A DNA stretch of 21,799 bases from Planctomycetota bacterium (lineage in GTDB: Bacteria > Planctomycetota > MHYJ01 > JACQXL01 > JAVHLO01). The DNA lies in assembly GCA_031082105.1 (NCBI GenBank), contig JAVHLO010000005.1, forward strand, positions 4,164 to 25,962, given 5' to 3'. The notes beneath the pieces were generated by a model. The model worked only from the letters and a program-made list of their open reading frames with translations, had not been told where the DNA came from and made no database searches. The translations under genes were made by a program, and so were the position numbers. Positions 16,301 to 21,799 of this stretch are shown piece after piece. The first letter of the stretch is position 1, and each line of letters opens with the position of its first letter.

Positions 16301-17053
16301 ATGACCGATTTCGAACCGAGAATCCTGGCGCTCCTCTGCAACTGGTGAGGCTACAGCGCGGCAGACCTCGCAGGTGTGTCGAGGTTCCAATATCCGACGG
16401 TGATCCGCATCATCCGCGTGATGTGCACCGGCCGCGTCGACCCCGCATTCGTTGTCTGGGCGTTGGCCAACGAATTCGATGCCGTGCTCGTCGTCGGGTG
16501 CAGGATCGGCGATTGCCACTATTCCTCCGGCAACCTCGCCGCGCGGCGCCGGATGCGCATCCTGCAGGCATTCATCAAGAAAAACGGTCTGCCGCCCGAG
16601 CGGCTCCGCGTGGAGTGGATTTCGTCCGCCGAGGCGACCAAGTTCTCGAAGCTGGTTGAAGAGTACGCCGGCCAGGTGAAGGCGCTCGGACCCATGCAGA
16701 AAGACGACGGCACGCGCCTTCGACTCCTTGCCATGAAACGCGCCCTCGAGGAAGAGAAGGTCCGGTGGCTCATCGGCAACGAGAAGAAACTCGTCGAAGA
16801 AGGCAATGTCTTCGGCGATAAGCTGGACCAGGAGCGGTTCGACGCGGCGGTCCTCGGCGCGCTTGAAGACGAGTTCAACAAGAACCTCATCGCCGTGGCG
16901 CTCGAAAAGGCCCCGGCGAGCGTGCCGGAACTGGCCGCGCTTTCGGGACTGAAGGAGCCCGCCGTCGGCGAGTACCTCGTCGCGCTCGAACAGGCAGGCA
17001 GGATCGCCCCGGTCGCGGGCCACGAGGAGTATGCGAGGTATACGAAGATTTAG
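16301..17053 (+). CDS. mvhD: Sec-containing MvhD with C-terminal winged-helix-like extension
   Basis: UGA 16346-16348 falls exactly where the paralogue at 9802 has the second Cys of CNWC, giving CNWU (Cys 13, Sec 16); reading through gives 250 aa. Other MvhD landmarks follow: ADLAGVSRFQYP, VMCTGRV (Cys 42), VVGCRIGDCHY (Cys 67, 72), RLRVEWISSAEATKF. MvhD carries a [2Fe-2S] cluster and passes electrons to HdrA. ATG 16301 is chosen, but GTG 16283 in the same frame is possible and neither has a clear Shine-Dalgarno. Residues about 140-250 are an extension absent from the other two MvhD domains: a charged helical part (KRALEEEKVRW) and then PASVPELAALSGLKEPAVGEYLVALEQAGRIAPV, shortened here to its sense as a helix-turn-helix followed by a wing. 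The role of that domain is unknown; it may be structural, not DNA-binding. Sec-containing VhuD of methanogens is a precedent. Confidence 0.87.
16346..16385 (+). promoter_or_regulatory. Sec UGA codon and candidate SECIS hairpin (MvhD, CNWU site)
   Basis: After UGA 16346-16348, ACCTCG (16365-16370) pairs with CGAGGT (16380-16385) around the nine-base loop CAGGTGTGT. A G-U pair can extend the stem by one. The loop begins 22 nt after the UGA, as in the HdrA elements. Confidence 0.72.
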
Positions 17054-17067
17054 CCCGGGGGCCAGAG

Positions 17068-17127
17068 TTTTTAGATTCTGGATTGAAGAACGGTCAATCA
17101 AAAATCCAAAATCTAAATTCCAGAATC
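17068..17127 (+). repeat. AT-rich inverted repeat
   Basis: The core GATTGA (17081-17086) pairs with TCAATC (17094-17099). The outer arms (TTTTTAGATTCTGG and AATCCAAAATCTAAATTC) pair imperfectly. It is the third member of the AT-rich family in the window and ends four bases before the GGAGG of the next gene. Confidence 0.7.
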
Positions 17128-17140
17128 CCAGGAGGCCTTA

Positions 17141-20100
17141 GTGAACGGAAACGCGGACAAGTCGAAGATGCCGATCGGCTCGGTGCTGGTGGTCGGCGGC
17201 GGAATTACCGGAATTCAGTCGTCGCTCGACCTCGCGGATGGCGGGTACCTCGTGTACCTGCTCGATGAGCTGCCGAGTATCGGCGGGATCATGGCGCAAC
17301 TCGACAAGACGTTCCCGACCAACGATTGCGCGATGTGAGTTATCTCGCCGAAGCTCGTGGCTGCCGGTCGGCATCCAAACATCAAGCTGATGACCAATTC
17401 CAGCCTGCTCGGCGTCGAGGGCGAGCCGGGCCGGTTCAAGGCATCCGTGTTGCTCAAGCCCCGGTACATCGACCCCGCCAAGTGCACAGGTTGCGGCGAA
17501 TGCGCCAAGCACTGCCCCATCTCGATGCCGGACACCTACAACGAAGGGCTGGCCCGACGCAAGGCGATCTACGTCCAGTACGCGCAGGCGGTCCCGCTCG
17601 TCTACCGCATCGACACCGAGGCCTGCATCGGCTGCGGGCTCTGCGAGCGGGTCTGTCTCGCCAAGGCGGTCACCTACGCCGATGCGCCGCGCGAAATTTC
17701 GCTCGATGTCGGCAGCGTTATCCTCGCGCCGGGTTACGAGGTCTTCAACCCGGTCGAGCTCTTCGACTACTCCTACGGCCGGCATCCGAACGTGGTCACG
17801 AGCCTCCAGTTCGAGCGCATCCTGAGCGCCTCCGGCCCGTACAGGGGCCACCTGCTGCGTCCCTCCGACCGGGGGCACCCAAAGAAGATCGCCTTCCTGC
17901 AATGTGTCGGATCGCGCGACGAGCGCGAGCACGCGGGCTATTGCTCGTCCGTCTGCTGCATGTACGCCATCAAAGAGGCGATGATCGCGAAAGAACACAG
18001 CGCCGACCCGCTTGACTGCGCGGTCTTCTACATGGACATCCGCGCGCACGGGAAGGACTTCGACAAGTACTTTCTGCGTGCCCAGGAGAAGGCCGGTGTT
18101 CGTTTCGTCCGGTCGAAGGTGTTCAAGGTCGAGCCCAAGAACGGTACGGGCGAGCTGTCGGTCAAGTATCTCGACGCGTCCGGCGCCCCGGCCGGCGAGG
18201 ATTTCGATATGGTCGTCCTCTCACACGGGTTCAGGGCCTCGAAACAGGCCGTCGACCTGGCAAACCGGCTCCGGATCCCGGTGAACGAATACGGGTTCGT
18301 CCAGCCCGGCACGCTGAGACCCGTGGACACCGCGCGGGGCGGCATCTTCGCCTGCGGCGCGTTCAGCGGGCCGAAGGATATCCCCGAGTCCGTAACCGAG
18401 GCGTCCGCGGCGGCGGCCGACGCTGCCCGGTTGCTCGCGCCCGCGCGCGGTACCATGATCACAAAGGTCGAGTACCCGCCGGAAAGAGACGTGCGCGCAG
18501 AAGCGCTCCGCATCGGTGTCTTCGTCTGCCATTGCGGCATAAATATCGCCAACACGGTCGACGTGACCGCCGTCAGGGAATACGCGAAGACCCTGCCCGG
18601 CGTCGCCTTCACCGAGCAGAACCTCTATACCTGCTCGCAGGACGCGCAACGGCATATCAAGGAGATGATCATCGAGCACTCCCTGAACAGGGTCATCGTC
18701 GCTTCGTGTTCGCCGCGCACGCACGAGCCGATATTCCGTGAGACCGTGCGCCAGGCCGGGCTGAACCCCTACCTGTTCGAGATGGCGAACATCCGCGATC
18801 AGTGCTCGTGGGTACACCAGACCCAGCCGAAGCTGGCCACGAAAAAGGCAAAGCGGCTCGTTCGGATGGCCGTGGCCAAGGCGTCGATGCTCGAGTCGCT
18901 CGCGGGCGCAAGCGTCGGCGTGACGGCCTCAGCGCTCGTCGTCGGCGGCGGCATCGCCGGAATGACAGCCGCGCTCAACCTCGTGGAACAGGGGTTCCCC
19001 GTGTTCCTCATCGAGAAAGAGGCGGAACTCGGCGGCAATGCCCGGCTCCTCTCCAGAACCCATGACGGCGCAGACGTGCGTGAGTTCCTTGTCGGCCTCA
19101 TCGACCGTGTCAAGAACCACCCGAAGATCACGGTCATCACCCAGGCGACCGTCGTCGAGGTCGCCGGGTTCCGCGGCAACTTCAAGGTCGGCTACATGGT
19201 CGTCCCCCGCAAGGACATCCTTCGTCTCGAGTGCGGCGCCGTCGTCGTCGCAAGCGGCGCGTCGGAACTCAAGCCGGCCGAATATCTGTACGGTCAGCAT
19301 CCGCGCGTGATCACCCAACTCGATCTCGAACAGCGGCTGCCCGAGCCGGGCGGGGAATTGCCCGGCGCCCCGCTGGACGTCCCCGCGCTGGAGACCATGA
19401 AGTCTGTTGTCATGATCCAGTGCGTCGGTTCCCGGCAGCAGGGCCGGATGTATTGCAGCCGTGTCTGTTGCACGCAGGCGATCAAGAACGCGCTCCGCCT
19501 GAAAGAGCTGAACCCCGCAATGGACATCTATGTCTTGTACCGCGATATCCGCACGTACGGTTTCGCGGAACTCCTCTATCGCCGGGCGCGCGCGCAGGGG
19601 ATCACGTTCCTGCGCTACGACGAGACGCAGAAACCCGTGGTCGAGGCCGTCGGCGACGGGCTGCTTGTGAAGACGTTCGATCATGTCCTCGGAGAACCGT
19701 TGCATATAAAGACAGATGCCGTCGTCCTCGCCGCAGCCATAGTGGCGCCGGAAGAGTCGAACCTGGACCTCTCGCACGCGCTGCATGTCCCGCTCAATGA
19801 GGACCATTTCTTCCTCGAAGCGCACGTGAAACTCCGGCCTGTCGATGCCGCAACCGACGGCGTCTACATCTGCGGCATGGCGCATTCGCCCAAGACTGTC
19901 GACGAGAGCATAAAACAGGCCAACGCTGCGGCGTCGCGCGCGGCGACGCTCCTGTCGAAGACACAGATCCAGCTCGACCCGGTCATCTCGGAGGTAATTG
20001 ACGCCAACTGCGACGGCTGCGCGTACTGCGTCGACCCCTGCCCCTATAAGGCCATCACGCTGGTGGAGTACATGCAGGCGGGATCCGTCAAGAAGACCGT

Positions 20101-20233
20101 CGAGATAGACGACTCCAAGTGCCAGGGCTGCGGGACGTGCCAGGCGACCTGCCCCAAGAAGGGCGTGGTCGTGAAGCATTTCAAGCTCGACCAGCTTAGC
20201 GCAATGGTGCTCGCCGCGCTGGCGGAGGAGTGA
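17141..20233 (+). CDS. hdrA: fused short Sec-HdrA plus long HdrA (1030 aa)
   Basis: GTG 17141 follows GGAGG (17131-17135). With UGA 17336-17338 as Sec 66 the product is 1030 aa. Residues 1 to about 438 equal the short Sec-HdrA plan: FAD site GGGITG, PTNDCAM-U-VISPK, ferredoxin sets at Cys 115, 118, 121, 125 and 162, 165, 168, 172, then CVGSRD...YCSSVCC and GIFACGA. From about residue 450 the chain restarts as a long HdrA: CHCGINI, LYTCSQDAQRHIKEMI, ASCSPRTHEP, FAD site GGGIAG, CVGSRQ...YCSRVCC, and two C-terminal ferredoxins (CDGCAYCVDPCP, CQGCGTCQATCP). An ATG at 18455 lies at the junction but has no Shine-Dalgarno, and the frame is unbroken, so this is a true fusion. Its two halves correspond to the separate neighbouring genes at 6583 and 7955. 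The product should hold two FADs and many clusters and form an HdrA-like pseudo-dimer in one chain. Confidence 0.9.
17336..17376 (+). promoter_or_regulatory. Sec UGA codon and candidate SECIS hairpin with GGUC loop (HdrA fusion)
   Basis: After UGA 17336-17338, GG-C-TGCC (17359-17365) pairs with GGCA-T-CC (17370-17376), one C-U mismatch, around the tetraloop GGTC (17366-17369). GGUC is the apical loop of the E. coli fdhF SECIS. The loop begins 27 nt after the UGA. This is the most classical-looking of the six. Confidence 0.8.
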
Positions 20234-20242
20234 ATTTCATCC

Positions 20243-20400
20243 CCCCTCCCCCTGGGAGAGGGTTAGGGTGAGGGTTTTCCAAACGCCCAGGATTCGGAGT
20301 CAATAGCAGGCCGATCCGCGGTAGAGAAGGTCACCGCAACGATCCCTGGTCTGGGACAACCGTTCATCCCTCACCCCCGCCATCTCCCAGAGGGAGAGGG
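20243..20400 (+). repeat. 158-bp element bounded by inverted CCCTCTCCC-type arms
   Basis: The left arm (20246-20274, with CTGGGAGAGGG and AGGGTGAGGG) and the right arm (20368-20400, with CCCTCACCCC and CTCCCAGAGGGAGAGGG) are near reverse complements. They enclose about 95 bp of unrelated sequence without a gene. The arms resemble a dispersed intergenic repeat common in many bacterial genomes. The right end lies against the start region of the next gene. Confidence 0.65.
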
Positions 20401-20421
20401 AGCAAAGTGTTGGAGACCGCC

Positions 20422-20859
20422 ATGACTGAAGAGAGCGCATTCGAGCCCCTGATCATCGCCTTCTGCTGCAACTGGTGTTCCTATGCCGGCGCAGATTTGG
20501 CCGGCACCGCGCGCATCCAATACCCGGCGAACGTCGTCATCGTCCGCGTGATGTGTTCCGGGATGGTGCACTCGAACATGATCATCGAGGCGTTGACGAA
20601 AGGCGCCGATGGCGTGCTCGTCGCCGGCTGACATATCGGCGAATGTCATTACCAGGATGGTAATAAGAAGGCGAAGGCCCGCGCGGACAGTGTCACGCTG
20701 ATGCTCGAGGATTTCGGTCTGGAACCCCAGCGGTTCCGGCTGGAATGGGTCTCATCGGCGGAGGGCGGCAAGTTTGCGCAGGTCGTGCGCGACATGACCG
20801 AGGAGCTGAGGCAGCTCGGCCCGAGCTCGTACAAAGTGCAGGCCGGGGCGGGGGCTTGA
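20422..20859 (+). CDS. mvhD: Sec-containing MvhD
   Basis: Reading UGA 20629-20631 as Sec 70 gives a 145-aa MvhD of normal family length. It keeps CNWCSYAGADLAG (Cys 16, 19) and VMCSGMV (Cys 45), and replaces the first Cys of GCHIGDCHYQDGN by Sec (AG-U-HIGECHYQDGN, Cys 75). The reading continues with FRLEWVSSAEGGKFAQVV, which is highly similar to the MvhD domain at 9802, so the part after the UGA is clearly coding. ATG 20422 has GGAG seven bases upstream; GTG 20407 in frame also has purine-rich sequence before it. The final TGA at 20857 is a normal stop, as the sequence after it resembles no MvhD. It should relay electrons to the HdrA fusion encoded just upstream. Confidence 0.88.
20629..20664 (+). 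promoter_or_regulatory. Sec UGA codon and candidate SECIS hairpin (MvhD, GUH site)
   Basis: After UGA 20629-20631, ATTACC (20648-20653) pairs perfectly with GGTAAT (20659-20664) around the loop AGGAT. The loop begins 22 nt after the UGA with G as its second base. Locally AT-rich codons (ATTACC...GGTAAT) in a GC-rich gene suggest selection for the stem. Confidence 0.8.
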
Positions 20860-20956
20860 GTTGATTCGCCCCCGAACCGCTTTGCGCCCATTCCGTTCCG
20901 CGGACACAAGCGAGTTACCTGTGCTGCAATGCCGGCTCGGCGGGAGCCTCTCCCTC

Positions 20957-20972
20957 GCACGCGCGCGCGTGC
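20957..20972. repeat. 16-bp perfect alternating purine-pyrimidine palindrome
   Basis: GCACGCGCGCGCGTGC is its own reverse complement and sits in the 132-bp gap between two convergent genes. It is followed by more alternating CG/CA sequence to about 20991. It could be a hairpin acting on both transcripts or a Z-DNA-prone tract; no U-tract supports a standard terminator. Confidence 0.5.
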
Positions 20973-20991
20973 ACGCACGAACGCGCGCACG

Positions 20992-21798
<807 letters not shown>

Positions 21799-21799
21799 G

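Noticed and set aside
3979..17359. Separate genes starting after each UGA (3979, 6766, 11785, 17357)
   Set aside because: These starts lack ribosome-binding sites and would begin in the middle of a conserved FAD domain. Sec read-through restores complete family architecture in each case.
18455..20233. Independent long HdrA gene starting at ATG 18455
   Set aside because: There is no Shine-Dalgarno, no stop codon before it, and the frame is continuous with the upstream Sec-HdrA, so a fusion is the simpler reading.
20234..20421. A selC tRNA or other RNA gene in the larger spacers
   Set aside because: No cloverleaf or long acceptor stem was seen in any spacer; these regions hold only inverted repeats.
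20857..20859. Final TGA of the last MvhD as a second Sec codon
   Set aside because: The sequence after it resembles no MvhD and the protein already has full family length. The TGAs at 1139, 1954, 7897, 16174 and 20231 were rejected as Sec codons for the same reason.

Overview
This window comes from a GC-rich anaerobic bacterium that uses the Wood-Ljungdahl (reductive acetyl-CoA) pathway and decodes in-frame UGA as selenocysteine (Sec). The evidence is a bacterial MetV-MetF pair beside heterodisulfide-reductase-like (Hdr) genes, and six genes interrupted by UGA at positions where the families carry Cys or Sec. Each of these UGAs is followed 22-27 nt later by the loop of a small hairpin that fits the bacterial SECIS pattern. 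The phylum cannot be fixed from the sequence. Acetogens, syntrophs, Desulfobacterota and candidate phyla with dispersed intergenic repeats all fit.

Layout. Everything from 1 to 20859 is on the + strand. (A) 1-6516: the 3' end of a QmoB-like flavoprotein with a C-terminal MvhD-like domain, metV, metF, hdrC, and a 911-aa Sec-HdrA with a large GltD-like NAD(P)H/FAD module inserted in it. (B) 6583-11448: a short 438-aa Sec-HdrA, a 572-aa long HdrA, and a fused MvhD-HdrC-HdrB protein. (C) 11602-17053: a second 911-aa Sec-HdrA with the same inserted module (1793 bp identical to the first copy), a 570-aa long HdrA, and a Sec-containing MvhD with a C-terminal extension. (D) 17141-20859: a 1030-aa fusion of a short Sec-HdrA with a long HdrA, then another Sec-containing MvhD. 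(E) 20992-21798, - strand: the C-terminal part of a sigma-54 enhancer-binding regulator, convergent with the rest.

How the parts fit. The recurring unit is short Sec-HdrA, then long HdrA, then MvhD, repeated three times. The short form holds the PTNDCA-U loop and an inserted ferredoxin but lacks the N-terminal CHCG domain. The long form has the N-terminal domain and two C-terminal ferredoxins but lacks the Sec/Cys loop. Together they contain the parts of one classical HdrA, and in (D) they are one polypeptide, so the working unit is probably a heterodimer. MvhD supplies a [2Fe-2S] relay, HdrB/HdrC-type modules a disulfide-type or iron-sulfur output, and the GltD-like insert a possible NAD(P)H port. 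The likely theme is flavin-based electron bifurcation between NAD(P)H, ferredoxin and methylene-tetrahydrofolate or another acceptor. The chemistry is inferred from family membership.

Spacers are all under 200 bp and are full of dispersed inverted repeats (AT-rich AATCCAAAATC-type, ATTCCCGC hairpins, CCCTCTCCC arms). No tRNA, rRNA, transposase or CRISPR array was seen. Gene calling without Sec recoding would break six genes here.
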